This document shows positions 48,949 to 57,403 of a DNA stretch of 62,393 bases, piece after piece. The position numbers and the translations under genes were made by a program. The notes under the pieces were generated by a model. It was not told where the DNA came from and did no database searches. It saw nothing but the letters and a program-made list of their open reading frames with translations. The first letter of the stretch is position 1, and each line of letters begins with the position of its first letter. The stretch comes from a virus: IMG/VR virus record IMGVR_UViG_3300037485_001697, positions 1 through 62,393 of that record; one strand, 5' to 3'.

Positions 48949-50007
48949 ATGCAAGCCGAGGACATCACCTACCTCTTGGATAAGATTGGGTGCAACCGCA
49001 TCCGACAGAACATGTCTGGATGGGTGAACGCTTCCTGCCCGTTCGCTCCATTTACGAAGCTGCACAAGACGCGCGAAGACAAGAGTTCCTCCTTCGGCAT
49101 CCGTATTGACGACGGGCCCAGCCACTACCGCTGCTTCACCTGCAACGCGAAGGGCTCTGTCCTTGAGTTGCTGACCCGGCTGCGGTCCCTGATGACCACC
49201 GGGGGCCACGACACCGCTGCGTTCTCGGAGATATTCCAGTGGGTTCTGGCGAAGGACCGTGACTCGATGTCGTCAACCGACATCCTGAAGGCTGCGCTTG
49301 AGAGGGCCGAACGTCGCCCAACCGGGCCGATGGACGTGGGCGGCATCCGGCTCTCCGCGAAGACCGCACAGGCTGCGCTTGGCTACGCCTACGACGTGCC
49401 GGAGACTGTCTTGGCAGAGGATGACTTGCTGGCCTTCGACCCTCTTGACGGCGAGTCGTTCGACTACCTCAAGGGCCGAGGGCTCGATGAGAAGTCCATT
49501 GCTGATTGGGAGTTCCGCTGGCACCGAACGGCCCGTCGAATCGCCATCCCCATTCGCGACTGCAAAAAAAGACTTGTTGGAATCTCAGGTCGTTCACTTG
49601 AGGGGGAAAGCAAACGAAAGTTTTTGCATTCTCTCGGCTTCCAGCGCGACCGCTACCTCTACGGAGAGGTCCGACTGAAGGAGGGCGGCGAGGGAACCGG
49701 CGTCATCGTCGAGGGATTCTTCGATGCGATCCACCTCTGGCAGCACGGCTACCAAGGCGTCGCCATCATGGGGACGCACGTCAGCCGCATCCAGATCGAG
49801 AAGCTCGTTCGCTTCTTCAAGAACATCGTGATCCTCCCCGACGGCGACACCCCCGGGCTCGAAGCAGCGGACCGGATGAAGGACGTCCTGCTCACGCGCA
49901 TCCCCACGCGCATCGCAAAGATCCCGATGAACCGCGACCCGGACGAACTCTCGGCTCTGGAGTTGGCTGAGACCCTTGGATCACCGAACGCCGTTGGAAC
50001 TCACTGA
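48949..50007 (+). CDS. dnaG: DNA primase, DnaG-like
   Basis: 352 residues. The N-terminal zinc-binding domain is complete (CPF...H...CFTC, residues about 24-62). The TOPRIM centre shows VIVEGFFDAIHLW (catalytic Glu), ILPDGDTPG (DxD) and MNRDPDEL. It lacks the helicase-interaction domain of cellular DnaG, as phage primases often do. TGTTAC-N10-ATG start. It follows dnaB with one small gene between. Confidence 0.9.
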   Translation: MQAEDITYLLDKIGCNRIRQNMSGWVNASCPFAPFTKLHKTREDKSSSFGIRIDDGPSHYRCFTCNAKGSVLELLTRLRSLMTTGGHDTAAFSEIFQWVLAKDRDSMSSTDILKAALERAERRPTGPMDVGGIRLSAKTAQAALGYAYDVPETVLAEDDLLAFDPLDGESFDYLKGRGLDEKSIADWEFRWHRTARRIAIPIRDCKKRLVGISGRSLEGESKRKFLHSLGFQRDRYLYGEVRLKEGGEGTGVIVEGFFDAIHLWQHGYQGVAIMGTHVSRIQIEKLVRFFKNIVILPDGDTPGLEAADRMKDVLLTRIPTRIAKIPMNRDPDELSALELAETLGSPNAVGTH

Positions 50008-50010
50008 GAC

Positions 50011-50018
50011 CCTGTTAC
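50011..50018 (+). promoter_or_regulatory. CCTGTTAC element after the primase gene
   Basis: CCTGTTAC lies 4 nt after the primase stop and 85 nt before the ssb start; here a longer leader with GAAGGA would follow. Confidence 0.45.
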
Positions 50019-50103
50019 ATCTTGGGTGCTTGGACGTCCCGACAAGCACATCAACCAAGGGACAACAGCAAGTGCTTCCCAGACGGAAGCCGAAGGAAAA
50101 ACA

Positions 50104-51296
50104 ATGGCTGGAAAGAGTTGGTACTCGACAGGTTTCTCGAAGGACAGCGGCGGCGGCAAGAGCGACATGTTCACGTGGGAACCGGACCGGGTCTGGATGC
50201 CTGCCAAGGACTCTCGCGACTTCGTCTTTGTTGACGATGCACCGTTGAATTGAGCGGCCTTGGGGAGTGATCCCCAAGTGAAGAACGGCGTTAATTCAGG
50301 GGAACTCTCTGGAGGGTCCAGAGACAATCCTGAGCGAAGCCAAGGGGTTTTATGTTGGTTGACAGTCAAAAAGTCACAAGCATAAAGTCCACCTCTAACG
50401 GAGGTGGCCCTTGGAACGTGCAGAGACTATCCCGCAAGGGAGTAGGGGCCGAGCGGCCTCGAAAAGCGCCGGGTCTGTTTGTGTTGCCTGTGGGGAGTGC
50501 CGCAAGATTCAAGCAAAAGGCTTGTGCTTGCGCTGCTGTCACAAAGAACAGCACTACAGATCGTGATATAGTCCGACCTCTCAGGCGACTGAGAGAGGCC
50601 AAGGTGAAGCGTCTTGGCCGCAACACAAGTGTCACCTTTGACGAGCACAACCTGAAGCTCAACGGGAACTGGAAGAACTGGATCACTTGCCTCGCGCCGG
50701 TGACCGAAGATGGCGAGCCTGCCTGCTGCCAAGTCGCAGGAAAGGACTCGCGCTACCGCGTCTCGATGCTCACGATTGTCGACACCTCGAAGTGGACCGA
50801 CAAAAAGGGCACCGTCCGCCAGTACGAGATCAAGGTGCTGCCTGCGAAGTTCAAGACTTCGCAGAAGCTCGACCGCAAGATGCAGGACTTGGCAAAAGAC
50901 GGGAAGTCGCTCATCGGGCGGCTCTACAAGGTCACCCGCGAGACCGACAAGAGTCCTGCAGTCGGAGACGACTACGAGTACACGCGCGACGTCGACATGA
51001 CGAAGCTGTTTGACCTCGTGACCTACAAGGGAAAGAAGCTGGCCGACCTCTACACCGCTGCTGACGAGAGCGCAGAGGCGTTTGCCAAGCTCTCGCGCGT
51101 GTTCGCCATCAGCAAGGGCGCCGACGGGAAGATCGTCCGGAAGCTTGTCCCCTTCCGCTACGACGCGATCTACGCCCCGAAGACCCCGAAGGAGGTCAAG
51201 GATCTGTTGGGAGGCTTTGACGCCTCTGAGAACACCCGCGACTTTGACAGTGGCAAGGGTTCAACAGCAGCTGTCGACGACGAAATTCCGTTCTGA
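50104..51296 (+). CDS. Phage single-stranded DNA-binding protein, interrupted by a group I intron
   Basis: Exon 1 50104-50245 and exon 2 50632-51296 join to 268 codons. Unspliced translation stops after 49 residues. Spliced, the junction reads DDAPF-TFDEHN, restoring the OB-fold strand that precedes LNGNWKNW. The acidic tip DDEIPF is the classic SSB tail that docks partner proteins. The protein coats ssDNA at the fork and should contact helicase, primase and recombinase. Exon 1 begins MAGKSWYSTGFSK and GAAGGA precedes the ATG. A second, bacterial-type SSB is coded at 60103. Confidence 0.85.
50246..50631 (+). ncRNA. Group I self-splicing intron without ORF
   Basis: 386 nt. P1 forms from exon CCGU with intron AGCGG, putting a U-G pair at the 5' splice site (after T50245); the intron ends in G50631. 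Core elements are present: P (TTAATTCAGGGGAA, about 50291), Q (AATCCTGAGC, about 50329; P4 pairs CAGG with CCTG), R (GTGCAGAGACTA, about 50418), and S (GATATAGTCC, about 50565; P7 pairs GACTA with TAGTC). No endonuclease frame inside. Frame and protein homology both agree with these splice sites. Confidence 0.9.
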
Positions 51297-51367
51297 CGCG
51301 CTGCGTCTGAGCATGGCTCGTGTGCAGCAATTCCTGCTGCGCACGGGCTTTTTCACAGGGTGCTGCC

Positions 51368-51607
51368 ATGCGTGTTTTGGCTGTCCGCCTCCATCGCGGA
51401 CTGAACAAGATGGATGTCCTCGTTCAGTTTTCTGAGGGCTACTTGCGCATCCCAATCTCGTGGATGACCCGCGTACCGACCGACCTTCCTCCGGTGGATT
51501 GGTACGCAACTGTCCGTCGCGAGTGCGAGTTACACAAGGCACGGACCTCATCTGCCCAGCATTCCTTGCGGGCGTTGCACAACTTTCAGGCAGGGCGCCT
51601 AAAATGA
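51368..51607 (+). CDS. Hypothetical protein, 79 residues
   Basis: ATG at 51368 (GGTGCTGCC upstream, weak SD). Beta-rich start (MRVLAVRLHRGLNKMDVLVQ), Pro/Trp turn, basic helical end. Its stop overlaps the helicase ATG (ATGA). Not recognised. Confidence 0.62.
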   Translation: MRVLAVRLHRGLNKMDVLVQFSEGYLRIPISWMTRVPTDLPPVDWYATVRRECELHKARTSSAQHSLRALHNFQAGRLK

Positions 51608-54600
51608 AGATCGTCGTGGACACGCACGCGTGGATTCCGTTGGCAGAGCTGACACACATGCAGCGAAGCGCACTCAAGGCCACGCTCACCGTCACTCCTC
51701 GCGCTTTCCCCGGGTATCCGGGCCCACCTCCTGCCCCTATCCCGCTCTACGTTGAGAAGCCCGACTTCATCGGGATTCCCCGTTCCTACTTCATGGCGAA
51801 CCGTAAGGAACACCATGAGATCGTCGACATGACGACGACGGGTCGCCAAGACTTGTGGGACGGCCCCTTCACGTTCGCCGGTTCTCTTCGACCGACTCAG
51901 CAGGAGGCGATCGACAAGATGTCCGCTGCCTTTGGGAACGGCTTCGGTGGAGGCATCATCCGAGCGACCACCGGATGGGGGAAGTGCTTGCATCCCGACA
52001 CCCCGGTGCTTCGCTTTGATGGGACGCTGGTTCCGGTCAGGACCATACGGGCCGGGGATCTGCTCATGGGACCGGACAGCACTCCTCGCCGGGTAGAGGC
52101 TGCGAACGCTGGGCACGGTCCGATGTACCGGATCACACCGACCATCGGAGACCCGTGGGAGTGCAACGACGCGCACATCCTGACGCTGGTGGACACGAAG
52201 ACGGACGCAGTTCGTGACATCCCCTTGCAGGACTACCTGAAGCTCCCCCCGAGCTGGAAGCACCGCCTCAAACAGTTCTCACCTCCGACGGGGGTCGACT
52301 TCCCGTCAGCAGAAGCCCTGCCGCTGGACCCCTACTTTGTCGGCCTCTGGTACGGGGACGGAACGAAGGCCCTGAACGGTGTCGCCGTCAGCAAGCCTGA
52401 TCCTGAGGTTTTGCAAACTTGCCACGACATTGCCGCCAAGTTCGGTCTCCACGTTCGTACTGAAGCGATCGACGGAAAGTGCCCAACGCATCACCTCTCA
52501 GGTGTCGCTGGGAAACCCAACGCGCTCCTCAACATGCTCCGCGTCATCTACGGCGACGGCACCGCTCTGCCCCACCGATACCTGACAGCGTCGCGCGCCG
52601 ATCGACAATCATTCTTGGCTGGGTACTTGGACTCAGACGGCTACCACAACAATGGATGCTACGAGGTTGTTCAGAAGAACAAAGGATTCGCCAACGGCAT
52701 TGCCTTCACCGCTCGGTCTCTGGGGATTCGCGCGACCGTCCGCCTCAAGGAAGTGAACGGGGCTCCCTACTGGCGCGTGAAGTTTGCAGGCGATTTCTAC
52801 GGGCTCCCCTTGCGGATTCCGCGCAAGAAGCCTCGTCAGCGACTTCAGTTGAAGGTCGCGACCCGCACAGGGTTCTCCGTCGAGCGTCTTCCTGACGGGG
52901 ACTTCTTCGGCATGGTCCTCGACGGGGACCATCGCTACCTGCTGGGTGACTTCACCGTCACGCACAATACTGTCTTCGCGTGCGCGGCGATGGCTCGAAT
53001 GAACTGCCCGACTCTGGTGATCGTCCACAAAGAGTTTCTGCTGAATCAGTGGCGCGACCGCATCGCTCAGTTTCTCCCCGGAGCGAAGATCGGGATCGTT
53101 CAGCAGGACCGAAGTGAGTTCAAGGGCTACTCCGTTGCCATCGCGATGGTTCACAGCTTGGTGGGCGACCGTGACTACGGCGAGGACTTCTGGGACTGGC
53201 CGGGGCTGGTCATCACCGATGAGTGCTTTCCTGCTGGAACAACACTCGCTGTAGGCGACGGGTCGAAAAAGCCGATCGAACAGTTCGCTATCGGCCATCC
53301 CATTTTGAGTGCCGCAGGCGACGACACTGTGACGGACGTGATTCGACGAAAGGTGCCTTCTACAAGGCTGCGCCTCCTGCGTTTGTCGGATGGTTCTGAA
53401 CTGGTCTGCACCGAGGAGCATCCCTTTTTGAGTCTCTATTCAGGTTGGATGCCTGCAAAAGAGCTTGCGGGGATGCTTGTGTTGACGTCTGCCGGAGGCA
53501 TCGATACCCTGTCTAGTCATGGTACGGAAACACCTGACTCCTCTGACCTGCAAAACGTGCCTGAAGCCTTCCTCAGTTCGGAGAGGGCGTCGGTACTGCT
53601 CTCAAATCTGTACCGGCAAGGCGAAACAGCGAACGGACTCTCTTCCCCTATGCGAGTGGTGTGGGGTGGTACGCACAAAGAGCAGACGATCGAAATTCTG
53701 CGGGAGCAGCTGTCGCTTGAAATTCTGGACGCAGCAAGCTCATCTAAGGGGTCCAGAGAATTCCCTGCGAGTTCAGGAGTGGCATCGACTTCACCCGAAT
53801 GTTGCGATCGAAGCGTCTACTCGGATGCTATTGAACAACCCGATGCGTTCGGAAGCAACCCGAACGAAGGTGTCGGCGACCCTTCGATTGATAGGGCACA
53901 GACCTCCCGTGCAAGGCGGGAATGGTCGGGGGCTGACACTCCCCCAGCAGATGCTTCTCAATCTGTTGGGGAAAGGGTGGGAGGCCGAGCGGGTCGTTCG
54001 TACCAACCAGCCTCGCATCAACGCGGACCGTCTGCCGAGCCACTTCAAGCTGGACCTCGCGCTGCCAACGGAGCGCCTAGCGGTGGAGATCGATGGCCGG
54101 AGTCATTGTTCGCTGCAGGCGCAGGAGCGAGACCAGAAGAAAGACAAGTGGCTGCGTTCTTGCGGGTGGACAGTGTTTCGCTTCTCCAACCAGACGATTT
54201 TGTCCGCCTTGGAATCAGTGTTGATCCAGATACAGGGTGCGTTGACGTCTTCAACATCTCCGTGAAGAAGCACCCTTCATACGTTCTTCAAGACTCGAAA
54301 CTCCTTGTACACAACTGCCATCGGACGGCGGCAGAGTCTTGGTCGCGCGCGCACACCCGGTTCCGCGCCCGCTGGCGCTTGGGCGTGAGCGCAACCCCTC
54401 GCCGCAAGGACGGGGCGGAAGAGGTCTTCCTGAAGCAGATTGGCCCCGTGATTTTCACCTCTGCCGAGCAGCGCATGAAGCCAAAGGTGCGGCGCGTGTG
54501 GACGGACTTCAAGCTCATCCAGACCCCGACCCTCAATCCTGATGTCATCTCGAAGAACGTCCTCCTCAAGTTCATGTGCAGCAACGCGGCGCGAAACAAG

Positions 54601-55035
54601 ATGATCGCCGAGCAGATCGTCCTCGCAGTGGTCGCAGGCCGGAAGCCCATCGTCCTCTCAGAACGCCTCAATCACCTCGACATGCTGGAGGCGCTGTTCA
54701 AGCAACTGTGGAAGACGGGGCAGTCGACACCCGTGCCGACAACCGGCTTCTACGTCGGCGGCATGAAGGAGGAGGAACTGGAGACGGCTGCGGAAGCGCA
54801 GGTCATCTTCGCGACTCGCCAGTTTGCCGAAGAGGGACTCGACATCCCCATGCTCGATTCGATCTTCTTGACCACGCCGTTTTCGGACGTTGAGCAGGCG
54901 GTGGGTCGCATCCTTCGCCCCATCGACGGGAAGAAAGACCCCATCGTGGTGGACATCATCGACCCGAAGGTCAACTTGTGCGTCAAGTCGGCGACCTACC
55001 GAGATCGCCTCTACAAAACGAAAGGGTGGGAGTGA
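51604..55035 (+). CDS. SF2 DNA helicase (UvsW/XPB-like) with two inteins
   Basis: One frame of 1143 codons; the mature extein is about 451 residues (51604-51984, 52969-53223, 54316-55035). Motifs: SLRPTQQEAIDKM (Q/Ia region), Walker A TTGWGK-T split by intein 1, LVIVHKEFLLNQW, motif II ITDE-CHR split by intein 2, SATPRR (III), and QAVGRILRP (VI). This is the family of T4 UvsW and Rad25/XPB, which anneals and remodels forks and recombination intermediates. It stands between ssb and recA. Without protein splicing neither ATPase motif is complete. Confidence 0.88.
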   Translation: MKIVVDTHAWIPLAELTHMQRSALKATLTVTPRAFPGYPGPPPAPIPLYVEKPDFIGIPRSYFMANRKEHHEIVDMTTTGRQDLWDGPFTFAGSLRPTQQEAIDKMSAAFGNGFGGGIIRATTGWGKCLHPDTPVLRFDGTLVPVRTIRAGDLLMGPDSTPRRVEAANAGHGPMYRITPTIGDPWECNDAHILTLVDTKTDAVRDIPLQDYLKLPPSWKHRLKQFSPPTGVDFPSAEALPLDPYFVGLWYGDGTKALNGVAVSKPDPEVLQTCHDIAAKFGLHVRTEAIDGKCPTHHLSGVAGKPNALLNMLRVIYGDGTALPHRYLTASRADRQSFLAGYLDSDGYHNNGCYEVVQKNKGFANGIAFTARSLGIRATVRLKEVNGAPYWRVKFAGDFYGLPLRIPRKKPRQRLQLKVATRTGFSVERLPDGDFFGMVLDGDHRYLLGDFTVTHNTVFACAAMARMNCPTLVIVHKEFLLNQWRDRIAQFLPGAKIGIVQQDRSEFKGYSVAIAMVHSLVGDRDYGEDFWDWPGLVITDECFPAGTTLAVGDGSKKPIEQFAIGHPILSAAGDDTVTDVIRRKVPSTRLRLLRLSDGSELVCTEEHPFLSLYSGWMPAKELAGMLVLTSAGGIDTLSSHGTETPDSSDLQNVPEAFLSSERASVLLSNLYRQGETANGLSSPMRVVWGGTHKEQTIEILREQLSLEILDAASSSKGSREFPASSGVASTSPECCDRSVYSDAIEQPDAFGSNPNEGVGDPSIDRAQTSRARREWSGADTPPADASQSVGERVGGRAGRSYQPASHQRGPSAEPLQAGPRAANGAPSGGDRWPESLFAAGAGARPEERQVAAFLRVDSVSLLQPDDFVRLGISVDPDTGCVDVFNISVKKHPSYVLQDSKLLVHNCHRTAAESWSRAHTRFRARWRLGVSATPRRKDGAEEVFLKQIGPVIFTSAEQRMKPKVRRVWTDFKLIQTPTLNPDVISKNVLLKFMCSNAARNKMIAEQIVLAVVAGRKPIVLSERLNHLDMLEALFKQLWKTGQSTPVPTTGFYVGGMKEEELETAAEAQVIFATRQFAEEGLDIPMLDSIFLTTPFSDVEQAVGRILRPIDGKKDPIVVDIIDPKVNLCVKSATYRDRLYKTKGWE
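51985..52968 (+). mobile_element. Intein 1 with LAGLIDADG endonuclease, in the Walker A motif
   Basis: 328 residues inserted between K and T of GWGK-T. Block A CLHPDTPVLRFDG with Cys1, block B NDAHIL, endonuclease motifs FVGLWYGDGT and LAGYLDSDGY, block F/G RYLLGDFTVTHN ending in HN, followed by Thr as +1. Complete splicing and homing parts, so it may be active. Confidence 0.92.
52040..52053. repeat. Dispersed 14-bp palindrome, copy 14
   Basis: GGACCATACGGGCC in the intein 1 coding sequence; the palindrome has therefore also been kept or gained inside a mobile element. Confidence 0.6.
53224..54315 (+). mobile_element. Intein 2 in the DECH motif
   Basis: 364 residues between E and C of DE-CHR. 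Block A CFPAGTTLAVGDG with Cys1, block B CTEEHPFLS, C-terminal block SYVLQDSKLLVHN ending in HN with Cys as +1. About 230 residues in the middle have no intein character in this frame; they are the frame shadow of the endonuclease gene at 53519. Splicing blocks are intact. Confidence 0.88.
53519..54265 (+). CDS. Homing endonuclease (EDxHD/DUF559-like) nested out of frame in intein 2
   Basis: 248 residues in a frame different from the intein. The N-terminus has two Cys clusters (CKTC...CSQIC and CEWC...CGSSC) like zinc fingers of homing nucleases. The C-terminal part reads KLDLALPTERLAVEIDG, then SH, then RDQKKDKWL and GWTVFRFSN, the Vsr/DUF559 fold used by EDxHD homing endonucleases (catalytic Asp, E-x-D, His). 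No SD before the ATG. The intein frame stays open across it, so both products can be made. Confidence 0.82.
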   Translation: MVRKHLTPLTCKTCLKPSSVRRGRRYCSQICTGKAKQRTDSLPLCEWCGVVRTKSRRSKFCGSSCRLKFWTQQAHLRGPENSLRVQEWHRLHPNVAIEASTRMLLNNPMRSEATRTKVSATLRLIGHRPPVQGGNGRGLTLPQQMLLNLLGKGWEAERVVRTNQPRINADRLPSHFKLDLALPTERLAVEIDGRSHCSLQAQERDQKKDKWLRSCGWTVFRFSNQTILSALESVLIQIQGALTSSTSP

Positions 55036-55047
55036 GCCCTCGGGAAC

Positions 55048-55055
55048 CCTGTTAC
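55048..55055 (+). promoter_or_regulatory. CCTGTTAC promoter-like element
   Basis: 34 nt before the ATG at 55090; GGGAG lies between, so this transcript would have a conventional leader. Confidence 0.5.
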
Positions 55056-55089
55056 TTCGACAAAAGCACGCAGTCACCGGGAGTTCCAC

Positions 55090-55878
55090 ATGCAGCCGAC
55101 CGTCGTTCCTTCTGCCCTCGACCAAGCCGTTGACTCGGCTATTGCCGCAGTCAACGCGCAGGTGGCAGCAGCCGAAGCGCTGATCCAGCAGACCGCCGCT
55201 CCTTCTGAGCCAGAAGCGTCCGCTGCCCCTGCAGCGCCACCACCGGCTGACGTCACCACAGTCACCACAGTCACCACTGTCGCCAGTCTCACTGCCGGTG
55301 ATGCCGTCACCATCAAGGGTGTTCTCGTGACCCCCGAGACGCACCTGTACGAGAACGGAGTGCCTCTGCTGACGCCTACGGGCCGTCCTCGGCTCAAGCC
55401 GGAAGCGCGCAAGACGAAAGCACCTCCGAGCGAAAGCATCCGTGTCTACCCGTCCGGCAAAGCAGCACGCGCCGAGCCTGTCGCTCTCACCGACTCTGGC
55501 GTTATCGGAGTGCCTGCCGCAACACCTCCAGCTCCGGCTGCCGCTCCTGCCCCGATTCCGCAGACGGTGAAGCCGACGACGGCGACCGTGACGACGGTGT
55601 ACGGGAAGATCGGCCTCCCAGCGACGAAGGACGAGGAGATCGCGGTCCGGACCTTTGTCAGCACTCCAGCGATGGTTGAGATCGGCTACGGGCTGACGCT
55701 GAACATCGGCAACTACGAGAGCGCGCGCATCGACGTCCGCATCTCACTCCCCTGCTACCCCGAAGAGGCCGACGGCGCCTTCTCTTTCGCGAAGAAGTGG
55801 ACCGAGGAACGCATCCAGACCGAAGTCAAAGCGATCCGCCAGATCGCATCCGGAACCAAGTCCAACACACCTTTCTGA
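55090..55878 (+). CDS. Hypothetical protein with phage beta domain, 262 residues
   Basis: The N-terminal 160 residues are Ala/Pro/Thr-rich low complexity (VTTVTTVTTVAS). The C-terminal 70 form a compact domain: VEIGYGLTLNIGNYESARID followed by VRISLPCYPEE, a pattern I know from uncharacterised phage proteins coded near recombination genes. The domain may be an OB-like fold. Lies directly upstream of recA. Confidence 0.7.
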   Translation: MQPTVVPSALDQAVDSAIAAVNAQVAAAEALIQQTAAPSEPEASAAPAAPPPADVTTVTTVTTVASLTAGDAVTIKGVLVTPETHLYENGVPLLTPTGRPRLKPEARKTKAPPSESIRVYPSGKAARAEPVALTDSGVIGVPAATPPAPAAAPAPIPQTVKPTTATVTTVYGKIGLPATKDEEIAVRTFVSTPAMVEIGYGLTLNIGNYESARIDVRISLPCYPEEADGAFSFAKKWTEERIQTEVKAIRQIASGTKSNTPF

Positions 55879-55889
55879 GAAGAGGCCCT

Positions 55890-57137
55890 ATGGCATCCAA
55901 GAAGAAGAAGCCTACTGACGTAGACGTTGACACTGACGAGACTGCATCTGCAGATGCGACGTCTGTTGTGGAGACAATCTCCGCTGCTGTTGACGATGCT
56001 GTTCCAGAGACCACGGCGGACGTCATCTCGTCGCGCATCAAACCCGGCTACGACTCAAGGTCGCAGCTCGGTGCTCTGCTGTCGTCGGAAATTATCGCGG
56101 CGACGATGAAGACCTACGGGAAGAAATCTCTCATCCAAGGGTCTGAGATCAAAGCCCGGAAGGTCCGTCGCATCCCGACGGGCATCTTCCCGATCGACTT
56201 TGCGCTGGAGGGCGGATGGGCGCAAGGCGGTGTCCACACGCTGATCGGCCACAAGTCCTCCTGCAAGACCACAGCCCTCTACTCGACCTTCGGAGAGGCT
56301 CAAAAGATGTGCGCTGAGTGCTGGATGTATATGGACCGATGCATCTGCAAGCGACCCCGAGAGCCAGTCATCGCTTACATCGACGTCGAAGGTGCGCTGG
56401 ACGCCGCTTGGGCCAGTCGCTTCTGCGACCTCGACAAAGTGCTCATCTCCGTGCCCGAATACGCCGAACAGACACTGTCGATCGGCGAGGCTCTCCTGCG
56501 GTCTGGCAAGTGTGACATCTTGGCGATCGACTCCATCGCCTTCCTCACCCCTGCCAAGGAGATTGAAGAGGCCATCGAGAAGGACCTGATGGGCCAGCAG
56601 GCGCGAGTGCTCGGCAAGGGTGTACGGAAGTTCACCGCTGCCCTCAACTCGGTCATGACGGATACCGGGAAGAGGCCCACGCTGTTCTTCACCAACCAGA
56701 TCCGAATGAAGATCGGTGTCATGTTTGGCAATCCTGAGACCACTCCGGGCGGACTGGCTCCCGGGTTCATGTCTTGGACCGAGATGAAGATGAAGACCGG
56801 CAAGTTCAAGATGGACGAGCTTGGCGAACGCCCCCTCTACGCGGATTTTGGCTTCTCTCTCGACAAGTCGAAGTCAAGCACCGCGAAGGTCGGTTACGAC
56901 TTCCGCATGATGTTGTCGGACTCTGAGAGCAAGTCTCTGGGCGACTTCTACTACGAGGACTTCATCCTCGATCACGCGGAGCGACTCGGGCTTGTCTCGG
57001 GAGGAGGAACGTCATGGAAAATTCTCGGGGAGTCTTTTGGCAAGAAGTCGGAAATCGAGAAGCGACTGGTGGCGGACCCGATCTTCAAGCGGATGGTGAC
57101 GGACGTCCTGCTGAAGTCGGTTCAGCAGGGAACTTGA
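55890..57137 (+). CDS. recA: RecA/UvsX-like recombinase
   Basis: 415 residues. N-terminal 70 residues are acidic and Thr-rich. The core has Walker A GHKSSCKTT (Cys where RecA has Gly before the Lys), a Cys insertion CAECWMYMDRCICKRP (a likely zinc site absent from bacterial RecA), the catalytic Glu in IDVEGALD, Walker B ILAIDSIAFLTP, and TLFFTNQIRMKIGVMFGNPETTPGG-type L2 region. It would form filaments for strand exchange with the SSB, UvsW-like helicase and RuvC. The stop overlaps a TTG start downstream. Confidence 0.9.
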   Translation: MASKKKKPTDVDVDTDETASADATSVVETISAAVDDAVPETTADVISSRIKPGYDSRSQLGALLSSEIIAATMKTYGKKSLIQGSEIKARKVRRIPTGIFPIDFALEGGWAQGGVHTLIGHKSSCKTTALYSTFGEAQKMCAECWMYMDRCICKRPREPVIAYIDVEGALDAAWASRFCDLDKVLISVPEYAEQTLSIGEALLRSGKCDILAIDSIAFLTPAKEIEEAIEKDLMGQQARVLGKGVRKFTAALNSVMTDTGKRPTLFFTNQIRMKIGVMFGNPETTPGGLAPGFMSWTEMKMKTGKFKMDELGERPLYADFGFSLDKSKSSTAKVGYDFRMMLSDSESKSLGDFYYEDFILDHAERLGLVSGGGTSWKILGESFGKKSEIEKRLVADPIFKRMVTDVLLKSVQQGT

Positions 57138-57403
57138 CGGACGACGGCGTCGAAAGCGCCGACCCGATGGAGGACTTTCTTCGGAGTGTGTTCACTCCAC
57201 CTGCGATCGACCGTCAAGCCACCGACGCTGTCATCGCCGCGCTGCAGTCCGATTCCGTCGATCCCATCCCTGATGTTGACGAGTGCCCCAAGTGCGCCAT
57301 GTCGTTTGTGACTGTCGAGCAGGGTGCAGGGCTGACCTTCCCCATAAAGGTCGTCTGCACCTGCAGAATTTGTGAACACACGTGGGAGCGCATCGATGAG
57401 TGA
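57134..57403 (+). CDS. Zinc-ribbon protein, 89 residues
   Basis: TTG start overlapping the recA stop (TTGA), with CAGGGA upstream. Acidic helical N-terminal half, then CPKC and CRICEHTW, a C-terminal zinc ribbon. It overlaps the next gene by 8 nt. The role may be tied to RecA by position only. Confidence 0.65.
   Translation: MTDDGVESADPMEDFLRSVFTPPAIDRQATDAVIAALQSDSVDPIPDVDECPKCAMSFVTVEQGAGLTFPIKVVCTCRICEHTWERIDE

Noticed and set aside
53519-54265. Treating intein 2 as frameshifted or degenerate
   Set aside because: The intein frame is continuous with intact end blocks; the unusual middle is explained by the overprinted endonuclease gene.
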